Below are positions 28,107 to 36,331 of a DNA stretch of 64,000 bases, piece after piece. The DNA is from Bryobacterales bacterium KBS 96 (lineage in GTDB: Bacteria; Acidobacteriota; Terriglobia; Bryobacterales; Bryobacteraceae): contig KB906767.1 in assembly GCA_000381625.1 (NCBI GenBank), forward strand, positions 3,119,304-3,183,303, read 5' to 3'. The notes under the pieces were generated by a model, which was given only the letters and a program-made list of their open reading frames with translations, was not told the DNA's origin and did no database searches. Position 1 is the stretch's first letter; every line of letters begins with the position of its first letter. Made by a program: the position numbers and the translations under genes.

Positions 28107-30782
28107 CTACCGGCGAGCCGGGTCGATTGACTCCGGATCCAACCCCAGGTCGAGGATGGCTTGTTGCGCTTTTTGCGCATCGAACCGACCCCACCGGGCC
28201 AGCGACGACAGCGCGGCGGCTGTAATTGAAGCGGCATCCACTTCAAAGAAACGTCTCAAGTGCTCACGATTATCCGACCGTCCGAACCCGTCTGTGCCCA
28301 GCGACGTGAGGCGCCCAGGCAGCCATGGCGCCAGTTGATCGGGCACAACCTTCATGTAGTCCGTGGCGGCGACAATCGGCATATCGATCTCGCCCAGCGC
28401 CTGAAGCAGATAAGGCTTCTTCGGGGTTTCGGCCGGGTGGAGCCGATTCCATCGTTCCACTGAAAGCGCATCGCGCCGCAATTCGTTGTAGCTGGTGACG
28501 TTCCAAAGATCGGCAGCCACCCCGTACTTCTCCTTCAAAATCTGCTGCGCTTTCAAAGCCTCGTTGAAAATGGGACCGCTGCCGAATAGAACAATTTGCG
28601 CCGGGCCGCCTTCCGCGCGCTTGTATGGGTAGATACCGCGCAGAATTCCTTCCCGAATGTCTTGTTCCGGCATCGGCGGGTGAACGTAGTTTTCATTGCA
28701 AATCGTCAGATAGTAAAACAGGTCTTCGTTTTCCTGATACATCCTCCGAATGCCTTCTTGAACGATAACCGCGATTTCGTAAGCGTGAGCGGGATCGTAA
28801 CAGGCGACTGTAGGGACGGTGCTGGCAAGGACATGACTATGGCCGTCCTGATGCTGCAATCCTTCGCCAAGCAGGGTGGTCCGGCCTGCAGTGCCGCCGA
28901 GCATGAACCCCTTACCGCGCGAGTCGGCAAACGCCCAGGCCAGATCGCCTACCCGCTGGAAGCCAAACATCGAATAATAGATGAAAAACGGAATCATGGG
29001 CACGCCGAGGTTGGCGTACGCCGTTCCGGCGGCGGTGAACGAAGCGATAGAGCCGGCTTCGGTGATGCCTTCTTCGAGGATTTGCCCGCTCTGAGATTCT
29101 TTGTAGTACATCAGCATGTCACTATCGACGGGTTTGTAAAGCTGGCCACCCGCAGCATAGATGCCTCGCTCGCGGAACATCGAATCCATGCCGAAGGTGC
29201 GCGCCTCGTCCGGAATAATCGGGACAATGTACTTACTGATATCCGGCTGCTTCAGCAACGCTTTCAGGATGGCGACAAATGCCGTGGTCGTCGATGCCTC
29301 TCGGCCCTTGGACCCTTGTAACGATTCGTGGAAGACTTCGAGAGGGGGCGCCTGGAGCTGGATTTTCTTCGGATGGCGAACGGGCATATAGCCTCCGAGC
29401 GCTTCCCGGCGGCTCTTCAGATATTTCATCTCCGGGGCGTCGTCAGGGGGTTTAACGAACTGGATGTTGTGAACGATGTCCGTATCGAAGTTCAGATCGA
29501 AACGCTTGGCAAGATAGGCCAGTTCTTCTTCGTTTAACTTTTTCTGCTGGTGCGTGGCGTTCTTGCCTTCTCCCGCTTCGCCCAGGCCATAGCCCTTGAC
29601 GGTTTTGGCCAGAATGACAGTCGGGCCGCCCTTGTGCTCGACTGCGCGCTTGTAGGCGTTATAGACCTTTACCGGATCGTGACCGCCGCGAGGAAGCCGC
29701 GCAAGCTGATCGTCGGTCTTGTCCTCCACCAACTTCAGCAGTTCGGGATATTTTCCAAAGAACTCCCGCCGGACGTAAGCGCCGCCGCGAGCCTTGAAAT
29801 TCTGGTATTCGCCGTCAACGCATTCCTCCATTCGCTTTAGCAGCACGCCCGTGGTGTCGCGCGCAAACAACTCGTCCCAGGCGCTGCCCCAAAGAACCTT
29901 GATCACGTTCCAGCCGGCGCCGCGGAAAACGCCTTCCAACTCCCGAATAATGCTGCCATTGCCGCGCACTGGACCATCGAGCCGCTGGAGATTGCAATTG
30001 ACGATGAACGTGAGATTGTCCAGTTTCTCGCGCGAAGCCACCGTGAGCGCGCCAAGCGATTCCGGTTCATCGGTCTCGCCATCTCCGAGAAATGCCCAAA
30101 CTCTTCGGTCCGAGCGCGGAATAATCTCCCGATTCTCGAGATAACGCAGGAAACGCGCCTGGTAAATGGAGTTGATGGGGCCGATCCCCATGGACACCGT
30201 TGGAAACTGCCAGAAATCCGGCATCAGCCAGGGATGGGGATATGACGACAGCCCAGGCGTGTCTCGCAGCTCATGCCGGAAGTTCTTTAAATGACCTTCA
30301 GTCAGCCGTCCTTCGAGAAACGCGCGGGAATAAAACCCCGGCGAGGAGTGGCCCTGAAAATAGACCAAATCCCCGGGTTGGTCGTCAATACTGGCCCGAA
30401 AGAAGTGATTGAAGCCGACTTCGGTGAGCGTCGCCAGCGATGCGTAACTCGATATGTGCCCGCCGATGTTGGGGTCATATTTATTGGCCCGCGCCACCAT
30501 CGCGGCCGCGTTCCAGCGAACCAGACTCTTGATGCGACGTTCCAGGGCCCGGTCCCCCGGATACGGGACCTGCTCTTCCACCGGAACGGTGTTGAGATAC
30601 GGGGTCGTGATTTTCGCCGGGGTGCTCACTCCCAATCGCTGGGCGCGTTCCGCTACGGTCTGCAGGAGGTAGGTAGCCCGGTCGGGCCCTTGTTCGTCAA
30701 CTACCTGCTCCAGAGCTTCGAGCCATTCGGACGTTTCCTGGGGGTTCAGGTCCGCCGATCGTTCTTCTTTGGGTTTCAGCAT
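28107..30782 (-). CDS. aceE: Pyruvate dehydrogenase E1 component, homodimeric type
   Basis: Thiamine-diphosphate enzyme that decarboxylates pyruvate and acetylates the E2 lipoyl domain. About 891 residues from the ATG at 30780-30782 (LKPKEERSADLNPQETSEWLEAL); the open frame runs 22 codons further. The ThDP motif is GDGETDEPESLGAL (about 230) to NCNLQRLDGP. GHSSPGFYSRAFLEGRL and GEGLQHQDGHSH are AceE signatures. Neither aceF nor lpd is adjacent, so the complex is encoded at separate loci. The ribosome-binding site before the chosen start is weak. Confidence 0.95.
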   Translation of the reverse strand: MLKPKEERSADLNPQETSEWLEALEQVVDEQGPDRATYLLQTVAERAQRLGVSTPAKITTPYLNTVPVEEQVPYPGDRALERRIKSLVRWNAAAMVARANKYDPNIGGHISSYASLATLTEVGFNHFFRASIDDQPGDLVYFQGHSSPGFYSRAFLEGRLTEGHLKNFRHELRDTPGLSSYPHPWLMPDFWQFPTVSMGIGPINSIYQARFLRYLENREIIPRSDRRVWAFLGDGETDEPESLGALTVASREKLDNLTFIVNCNLQRLDGPVRGNGSIIRELEGVFRGAGWNVIKVLWGSAWDELFARDTTGVLLKRMEECVDGEYQNFKARGGAYVRREFFGKYPELLKLVEDKTDDQLARLPRGGHDPVKVYNAYKRAVEHKGGPTVILAKTVKGYGLGEAGEGKNATHQQKKLNEEELAYLAKRFDLNFDTDIVHNIQFVKPPDDAPEMKYLKSRREALGGYMPVRHPKKIQLQAPPLEVFHESLQGSKGREASTTTAFVAILKALLKQPDISKYIVPIIPDEARTFGMDSMFRERGIYAAGGQLYKPVDSDMLMYYKESQSGQILEEGITEAGSIASFTAAGTAYANLGVPMIPFFIYYSMFGFQRVGDLAWAFADSRGKGFMLGGTAGRTTLLGEGLQHQDGHSHVLASTVPTVACYDPAHAYEIAVIVQEGIRRMYQENEDLFYYLTICNENYVHPPMPEQDIREGILRGIYPYKRAEGGPAQIVLFGSGPIFNEALKAQQILKEKYGVAADLWNVTSYNELRRDALSVERWNRLHPAETPKKPYLLQALGEIDMPIVAATDYMKVVPDQLAPWLPGRLTSLGTDGFGRSDNREHLRRFFEVDAASITAAALSSLARWGRFDAQKAQQAILDLGLDPESIDPARR

Positions 30783-31087
30783 GATATTGCAGGGGTAACT
30801 TCCACGATAACTGGATTTGATGGAGGTATGCAATCCGAACAGCCCCATCCGGCAGGCAACACGGCGTTCCCGCCAACCCGCCCAATGCTTTCAAAGGCTT
30901 AGGGTGGAGGCGATACGGCTCTCGAATGCACATCCAGAAGCAGTTCGGCTCCGCGGCAATCCGGAAAGGATATAGCCGGATGGTACGCCTCGATTCCGAA
31001 TATCTGCTATTTATTTCTCACCCGCTATTGCAATTCCGGCAAACCTGTTGCAAGCTAAAAGGTTTTCGGGGCACAAATTAACACTGA
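30783..31087. other. Intergenic region between divergent aceE and DHH gene
   Basis: About 305 bases. It should carry the promoters for aceE (minus) and the DHH-family gene (plus). TTGCAA near 31049 could be a -35 element for the plus-strand gene, but I cannot support a full promoter. No gene, repeat or strong hairpin seen. Confidence 0.35.
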
Positions 31088-32041
31088 ATGCGAGTGCGGG
31101 TTCTCCATCATGATCACTGCTTCGATGGGGCTGCATCAGCGGCGTTTGTAACTCGCTTTTTACAGAGCAAGTTCTACCAGGGCGCGGGCTTCGTGTATAC
31201 GGGTCTCGCCCATCGCGCTGATCAACTCTTCGAAGACGGGCTTTTCGACGGCGACATCAATGTCATCGTCGATTTTAAGTACGCTACGCATCCGAATCTG
31301 ACGTGGTGGTTCGACCATCACCAGAGCGCGTTTCTGAGCGCCGAGGACGCGGAACATTTCCGCCACGACAAGAGCGGGCGCAAAATGTTCGATCCGAGCT
31401 TTCGCTCCTGCACGAAATTCATCGCTCATATCGCCGAAACCCGCTTCGGCTACAGCGCCCCGGATCTGGACGATCTTGTAAAGTGGGCCGATATCGTCGA
31501 TGGCGCTCTCTACGAAAGCGCCGAGGCCGCCGTGGAACTGCATGAGCCGGCGATGAAACTGACGCTGGTCATCGAAGGCGTGCAAGGACACTCGCTCGTC
31601 GAAAAGATTATCCGGGCCATGCAGCATCAGCCGCTCAGCGCGATCGTAGCGGACCCCGAAATTGACGCCGAGTACAGCCGCCTGCGCCACGCTCATCTGA
31701 GAAATATCGACCTTATCCGTAAAACCGGATCGTGCGATAAGGGAGTGATTTATTTCGATCTCGTCGATTACGGCATCGAAGGCTACAACAAGTTCATCCC
31801 CTACTACCTGTTTCCCGATTCCGCCTACACCGTTTCCGTCTCGACATCGAGCTTCCGAACCAAGGTGTCGGTAGGCTCAAATCCCTGGGTGCGCGAGCCC
31901 TTGCGTCATAACCTGGCCAGCATTTGCGAGCGATATGGCGGAGGCGGCCATCCAAAAGTCGGAGCCATCAGCTTTCCCACCGGGGCCATTGCCGATGCCC
32001 GGCGAGCGGCTGCCGAAATTCGCGAAGAACTGAAAAATTAA
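31088..32041 (+). CDS. DHH-family phosphoesterase
   Basis: 317 residues, soluble. Metal-binding motifs of the DHH superfamily in order: HHDHCFDGAASAAF (7-20), VDFKY (61-65), the name-giving FDHHQS (75-80), and D135 in WADIVDG. The C-terminal DHHA1 signature YGGGGHPKVGAISF starts near 283. The architecture is that of NrnA/exopolyphosphatase-like enzymes, which cleave short oligonucleotides, cyclic dinucleotide products or pAp; which one cannot be told. No ribosome-binding site is obvious before the ATG. Convergent with galT, 15 bases apart. Confidence 0.85.
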   Translation: MRVRVLHHDHCFDGAASAAFVTRFLQSKFYQGAGFVYTGLAHRADQLFEDGLFDGDINVIVDFKYATHPNLTWWFDHHQSAFLSAEDAEHFRHDKSGRKMFDPSFRSCTKFIAHIAETRFGYSAPDLDDLVKWADIVDGALYESAEAAVELHEPAMKLTLVIEGVQGHSLVEKIIRAMQHQPLSAIVADPEIDAEYSRLRHAHLRNIDLIRKTGSCDKGVIYFDLVDYGIEGYNKFIPYYLFPDSAYTVSVSTSSFRTKVSVGSNPWVREPLRHNLASICERYGGGGHPKVGAISFPTGAIADARRAAAEIREELKN

Positions 32042-32056
32042 GCGAAATGCCCGCGG

Positions 32057-33010
32057 TCAGGAGATCGGCTCGGCCCTGCGAAGTTCCTCGGCTCTCTCTT
32101 CCGGCCGTGTGTCGGCGAGAAATGTACCGAACCCGCTCTCGATCGAAGCCAAATACTTCAACTTCGTTGCGCTGCGCTGCAACGGCAGAAATTGCACGTG
32201 GAAGTGATAGATGGATTCGCTCTTAAACGGACCCTGTTTGACCAGCATCATGAGCGGCAGGAGGAAACCGTACAGGTTGTCGTATTTGCGGCGCATAATG
32301 CCGATCATCCCGGCAAGATCCGCCCGCTCGGCGCCGCCCAGTTCCGGAAGATTGGCGACGTGACGCCGTGGATAAATCGCTACCTCCGCTGGAAAGCGCG
32401 CGGCAAAAGGAACAAACGCTACAAACGAATCGTTCTGCGCCACAATGCGTTCGTTCCGGCGCAGTTCTTCGGCCAGCAAATGACAGAACAGGCATGCGCC
32501 CCCATGCCGGGCGGCATGCGCCGATGACGATTCGAGTTCGGTTTGAATATTGGGCGGAACAAAGGGCATCGCGTAAATCTGGCCATGGGGATGGGGCATG
32601 GTGACGCCGATAGCTTCGCCCGAGTTCTCAAAGGGAGCCACAAACGCCACGTCGGGATTCGCGGCAAGCTCCGCTGTCCTCCGCGTCCAGAGGTCCACAA
32701 TCTTATGCCAGTTCTCGGCCGTTAGCTTGGAAGGCGGAAGCGTGTGGTTCGGGGAATACAGCACCACATCACAAGCTCCGCGCGCGCCGGTGGTTGCGAA
32801 CGGGTCGTCGTGTTGAGGGTGGAAGGGCTCTGTGTCGAAAGAGAAGGCGGGAAAGTCGTTGGGGTACAGGAGGACATCGTAATTTTCAGGAACGTGACCG
32901 GATCCTGGGCAGAAAGGACACCAGTTCGCCGGCATCTGCGGCCGCTCCTGCCGGTGAGTGGAGACGACTACCCATTGATGTAAGAGCGCATTCCAGCGTA
33001 ATTGGTGCAC
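32057..33010 (-). CDS. galT: Galactose-1-phosphate uridylyltransferase
   Basis: Leloir pathway: exchanges UMP between UDP-glucose and galactose-1-phosphate. 317 residues, HIT superfamily. Active-site motif HPHGQIY near residue 138 with the nucleophile histidine; zinc-type cysteines in CPFCPG (about 32-37); second histidine pair in FHVQFLPLQ. No galK or galE adjacent; the next upstream genes make exopolysaccharide, so it may feed sugar-nucleotide pools. Confidence 0.93.
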   Translation of the reverse strand: MHQLRWNALLHQWVVVSTHRQERPQMPANWCPFCPGSGHVPENYDVLLYPNDFPAFSFDTEPFHPQHDDPFATTGARGACDVVLYSPNHTLPPSKLTAENWHKIVDLWTRRTAELAANPDVAFVAPFENSGEAIGVTMPHPHGQIYAMPFVPPNIQTELESSSAHAARHGGACLFCHLLAEELRRNERIVAQNDSFVAFVPFAARFPAEVAIYPRRHVANLPELGGAERADLAGMIGIMRRKYDNLYGFLLPLMMLVKQGPFKSESIYHFHVQFLPLQRSATKLKYLASIESGFGTFLADTRPEERAEELRRAEPIS

Positions 33011-33088
33011 AAAGTCTCCCCTTATTCACTCAAAGACTTCAGGATACACAGAGAGTCCGCGCACGCCGCCGGGCGGCGGCACGGGCAT

Positions 33089-33967
33089 TTAGGCCCGATC
33101 TTCCGGACTCTCCGAGCGCGGTGAATAGTAGTCGTGATAGTAGGTGTACTTGCTGTAAAGCTCGCCTCGCCGGGCGCCGTTGACCACAATGCCAAGGACA
33201 TTATTTTCGCAGAGTGACTGTAAAGCGCGGGCTACGGCGTCGAAGGTCGTGGATCCGATCCTCACGACCAGCATCGTGCCATCGCACATGGTCGCCAGCA
33301 GATTGCCATCGGCCGCAAAGAGCAGAGGCGGGCTGTCGACGATCACCCAGTCGAAGGCGTCCCGCAGCGAAAGCATCAGCGACCGGCATTCCTTCAGATT
33401 CAGCAGTTCGAGTGGGTTCGGCACCGATTGTCCGGCCGTCATGATGTAAAGGTTGCTCCCCTCCACTCTGCGGATGGCCTGCCCGAGAGAGGCTTGGCCG
33501 CGCAAGTAGTCCGTAATGCCGGGAGAGGACGGAATGCGGAACAGTTTATCGATAGTGGGGCGGCGAAAGTCGAAATCGGCCAGCACGATCCGCTTGCCCA
33601 CGAGCTGGGCTTGCGTGAGCGCGAGATTTGCCGCCGTGAACGATTTCCCCTCCGCCGGCGACGCGCTCGTCACCACAAGCGCGCGCAGCGGCTGCACCGT
33701 TTGCAGATGATTCAACCGCGTTCGCAGCGTTCGGAACTCCTCGCCGGGCGCTTCGTGGGGTTGATTCGGGTTCACCAGCAGGGCTTCGCTGGCGGGCGCA
33801 AACGGAACCACCACCGCGCCGGCGATGATATTCTCCATGGATTCCGCCGGCCGATCCGCAACCATGGCAGCGAACGATCTCTCCGGGAAAACTCTGTCCT
33901 CCGCCTGAGGGGAGGCTTCGGAATTTTGCCGCGCGGCCTTGCGCAGCGCTTCGTGAACGCGGCTCAT
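33089..33967 (-). CDS. CpsD/CapB-type tyrosine autokinase (exopolysaccharide)
   Basis: 292 residues from the ATG at 33965-33967 (MSRVHEALRKAAR); the upstream open stretch is not supported. Walker A SASPAEGKSF around 105, Walker A'-type VLADFDFRRPT, Walker B VIVDSPPLL. The C-terminus carries a tyrosine cluster (YSKYTYYHDYY), the usual autophosphorylation tail of BY-kinases. It controls polysaccharide polymerisation with the membrane co-polymerase encoded two bases upstream. The N-terminal SRVHEALRKA is typical of kinases in EpsG/XrtA-linked loci. Confidence 0.93.
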   Translation of the reverse strand: MSRVHEALRKAARQNSEASPQAEDRVFPERSFAAMVADRPAESMENIIAGAVVVPFAPASEALLVNPNQPHEAPGEEFRTLRTRLNHLQTVQPLRALVVTSASPAEGKSFTAANLALTQAQLVGKRIVLADFDFRRPTIDKLFRIPSSPGITDYLRGQASLGQAIRRVEGSNLYIMTAGQSVPNPLELLNLKECRSLMLSLRDAFDWVIVDSPPLLFAADGNLLATMCDGTMLVVRIGSTTFDAVARALQSLCENNVLGIVVNGARRGELYSKYTYYHDYYSPRSESPEDRA

Positions 33968-33969
33968 AG

Positions 33970-35595
33970 TTAAACCTTGCTCAAGTAGTAGTGCGCCACG
34001 GAGCCGGCCATGACGGCCAGGCCCACAACAACGCCCGCCGCCCATCCAACCCAGGCAATCTGCCGTCGCCGCTGCACCACGAGATCGTTCTCGAGAAGCG
34101 GCACGCTGCCCAGAACCGATAACTGGGTATACAACCGGGCGTCTTTCAGACTCTTGAGCGACGTATCCTTCACCTCGCGAATTGCCACCAGAATCAAGCC
34201 CGTGAACAGGCCGGCAAAGATGCCAAGGGGAATGATGAATTGCCTTTTGGGGGCCGCCGGGGCGTCCGGCAAAGATGCCTGATCGAGCACTTCCAGCATT
34301 TCCCCCTGTTTGCGATTCTCCATTTCCATGGAAATGGCCGATGTGCCCCGTTTCATTTCCAGCGCTTCATACCGCTGTTTGGCGAGATCGCGATCGCGAA
34401 TCAGATCGTTGTACTGCCGCTCGCCGACCGGAAGTGTTTCGACACGCGATTGATACTGCTTGATCGCGGCATTCGCAGCCGCGATTTCCTTCTCGTATTC
34501 CGCAGCCTGCATGTCGGTGGCGCGAAGAGCCGTGAGGATCTGCTGGACGCGCGCCTCGGCATCCAGCCCGGCTTTTGAGACGGGCAGCGGGTCGGCATGC
34601 GCCTCCGGCTTTTGGACGGCGCTTTCCCGGAGCGCCTGGTCGCGCTCTCTGGTTGCCTGAGCCAGTTGCGCTTTGGCGCTTACGACATCGGGATAGGTTT
34701 CGGTATACCGGTCATGCAAAGACGCTAGTTGCGTTGTGAGCGATGCGATCTGCCGGTTGAGTTCATCGACGCGGGAATCGCGCACGGCGGCATCGGGCGT
34801 CGCATGGCGGATCGCGGCCAGACGATCCTTCGCAATCTGAAGCTGCGAATCCAGCATCATTTTTTCTTGTGACACGCGGCTGAGCGCTTCGTTCAGGCCG
34901 GTCAGGCGGTTGTCGAGGGCATTCATCTGCGCCAGGTTCATCTGCATCTCTTCCGGAAGATGGCCGGCGTTTTTTACCCGAAATTCGGTTAGTTGCGTTT
35001 CAATGCTTTCCAAACTGGTTTTGGCCTTCTGGAATTCATCGTTCAGAAAATCGTTCGTCGCGATCGCCGATTCAATCCGTGTTTTTGCGTTTTCGCTTAG
35101 GAAACGCCCTACCAGGTCGGCGCAAACACGCTGCGCAAGATACCGGTCGCTATACGAATAGGAGATCTGGAATGCCGGCAGGTTACGGCCATTGACATTC
35201 GTGACGCCGGCGGTCGGCATAATCTTGATCTCCCGGCGCATTGCCGCGACCACGTCGTCCATTGGCTCCCGCTTCAGGTCATCCTTGTAAAGCCCATAGG
35301 TCGCGATGACATTCTGCAGCGAATTACGGCTTTTAATGGTTTCCGCCATGGCGTTGATGCGGTCCGCCAGTTGCTGATTGACGGCGGTCTGCACCAGATT
35401 CTCGGGCACCTGCTGCGGCACGATACGGATCATGGCATGGGACACGTACGTATCCGGCATGAGATACGCCACCGCCGTGGACAAGACAAGCCCCAGAAAA
35501 GCCGGGCCGATCAGCCAGCCAACGTTACGCCGAAAGACGTCGACGTAATCTTCGAAATCGAAAGATCGCCGGGGAACGGCCGCTCGGTCAAGCAT
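33970..35595 (-). CDS. Wzz/GumC-type polysaccharide co-polymerase
   Basis: 541 residues. The first transmembrane segment is near 31-50 (GWLIGPAFLGLVLSTAVAYL) and the last near 515-537 (WAAGVVVGLAVMAGSVAHYYL). Between them is a large periplasmic coiled-coil region and the GNVR-like stretch QYNDLIRDRDLAKQRYEAL. A further hydrophobic helix, IPLGIFAGLFTGLILVA, follows near 475. It sets polysaccharide chain length and docks the kinase. Adjacent Wza-like and kinase genes (gaps of 14 and 2 bases) make a three-gene module; the long coiled coil and order resemble PEP-CTERM-associated exopolysaccharide loci. Confidence 0.92.
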   Translation of the reverse strand: MLDRAAVPRRSFDFEDYVDVFRRNVGWLIGPAFLGLVLSTAVAYLMPDTYVSHAMIRIVPQQVPENLVQTAVNQQLADRINAMAETIKSRNSLQNVIATYGLYKDDLKREPMDDVVAAMRREIKIMPTAGVTNVNGRNLPAFQISYSYSDRYLAQRVCADLVGRFLSENAKTRIESAIATNDFLNDEFQKAKTSLESIETQLTEFRVKNAGHLPEEMQMNLAQMNALDNRLTGLNEALSRVSQEKMMLDSQLQIAKDRLAAIRHATPDAAVRDSRVDELNRQIASLTTQLASLHDRYTETYPDVVSAKAQLAQATRERDQALRESAVQKPEAHADPLPVSKAGLDAEARVQQILTALRATDMQAAEYEKEIAAANAAIKQYQSRVETLPVGERQYNDLIRDRDLAKQRYEALEMKRGTSAISMEMENRKQGEMLEVLDQASLPDAPAAPKRQFIIPLGIFAGLFTGLILVAIREVKDTSLKSLKDARLYTQLSVLGSVPLLENDLVVQRRRQIAWVGWAAGVVVGLAVMAGSVAHYYLSKV

Positions 35596-35609
35596 GTCGC
35601 CGAATCGCG

Positions 35610-36257
35610 CTAGGGCACAACGACGTGATCGCCCGGCTTCAAATAAATGTTCTGATCGAGGTTCTTGCCCTTAATCACATCGTTATAGTTGAAGCGGATA
35701 CGCTCAGTGCCGCGTAGGACATAAATCTTCTTTTTATTTGCGAAATCCTGCATCCCGCCGGCGATGCTGATCGCCTCCAGCACCGTGATCGGCGCCGTCA
35801 GCGGATACTCGCCGGGACGTCCGATCAGGCCGTCCATATAGTATTTCTTGCTCAGGACCTGCTGAACGGTCACCGTGACGTTCGGCTTGACAATCAGCTT
35901 TCCCAGCGCTGCCGTCACGTCTTCCTGAATCTTCTCGGCAGTCAAGCCTCCAGCCTGAAGGTCGCCCACCAACGGCAGCGTAATCTTGCCGTCCGAATGC
36001 ACCGTGTACATCCCGGAGAAATCGGGCTCGCGCCAAACAAAAATCTTCAGAATGTCCTGTGGCCCGACCTGATAGCTGGTCGTGTCCACGGCAGCGCCCG
36101 CGGCCGAAGTCAGCGGTTGCTTCACGGCGGAAGCGGGCTGTTCTGAGGATGACGCATTGGCGTTACCGTTGGGGGTTTGTGCGTTTATTAAACCGGTTAC
36201 CGCGAATAAAAACAGCACAGATGCCCAAAAGACTGGGCGAATTCTAGGAATTGTCAT
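35610..36257 (-). CDS. Polysaccharide export protein (Wza-like, SLBB)
   Basis: 215 residues from the ATG at 36255-36257. Signal peptide PVFWASVLFLFAVTGLINA, then a low-complexity N/S/Q linker. The poly-export domain begins YQVGPQDILKIFVWREPDFSG and is followed by an SLBB domain (YYMDGLIGRPGEYPLTAPITVLEAI). No lipobox cysteine, unlike E. coli Wza; small periplasmic/outer-membrane exporters of this type are common in Acidobacteria-like loci. First gene of the module running into the co-polymerase and kinase. Confidence 0.93.
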   Translation of the reverse strand: MTIPRIRPVFWASVLFLFAVTGLINAQTPNGNANASSSEQPASAVKQPLTSAAGAAVDTTSYQVGPQDILKIFVWREPDFSGMYTVHSDGKITLPLVGDLQAGGLTAEKIQEDVTAALGKLIVKPNVTVTVQQVLSKKYYMDGLIGRPGEYPLTAPITVLEAISIAGGMQDFANKKKIYVLRGTERIRFNYNDVIKGKNLDQNIYLKPGDHVVVP

Positions 36258-36331
36258 GCCGTTATAAGCATTCTCACAGGGGAATCCTTCTCGATTGTAC
36301 ACGCCGCGGGGAGCGTCGGCAGCATCAAAAT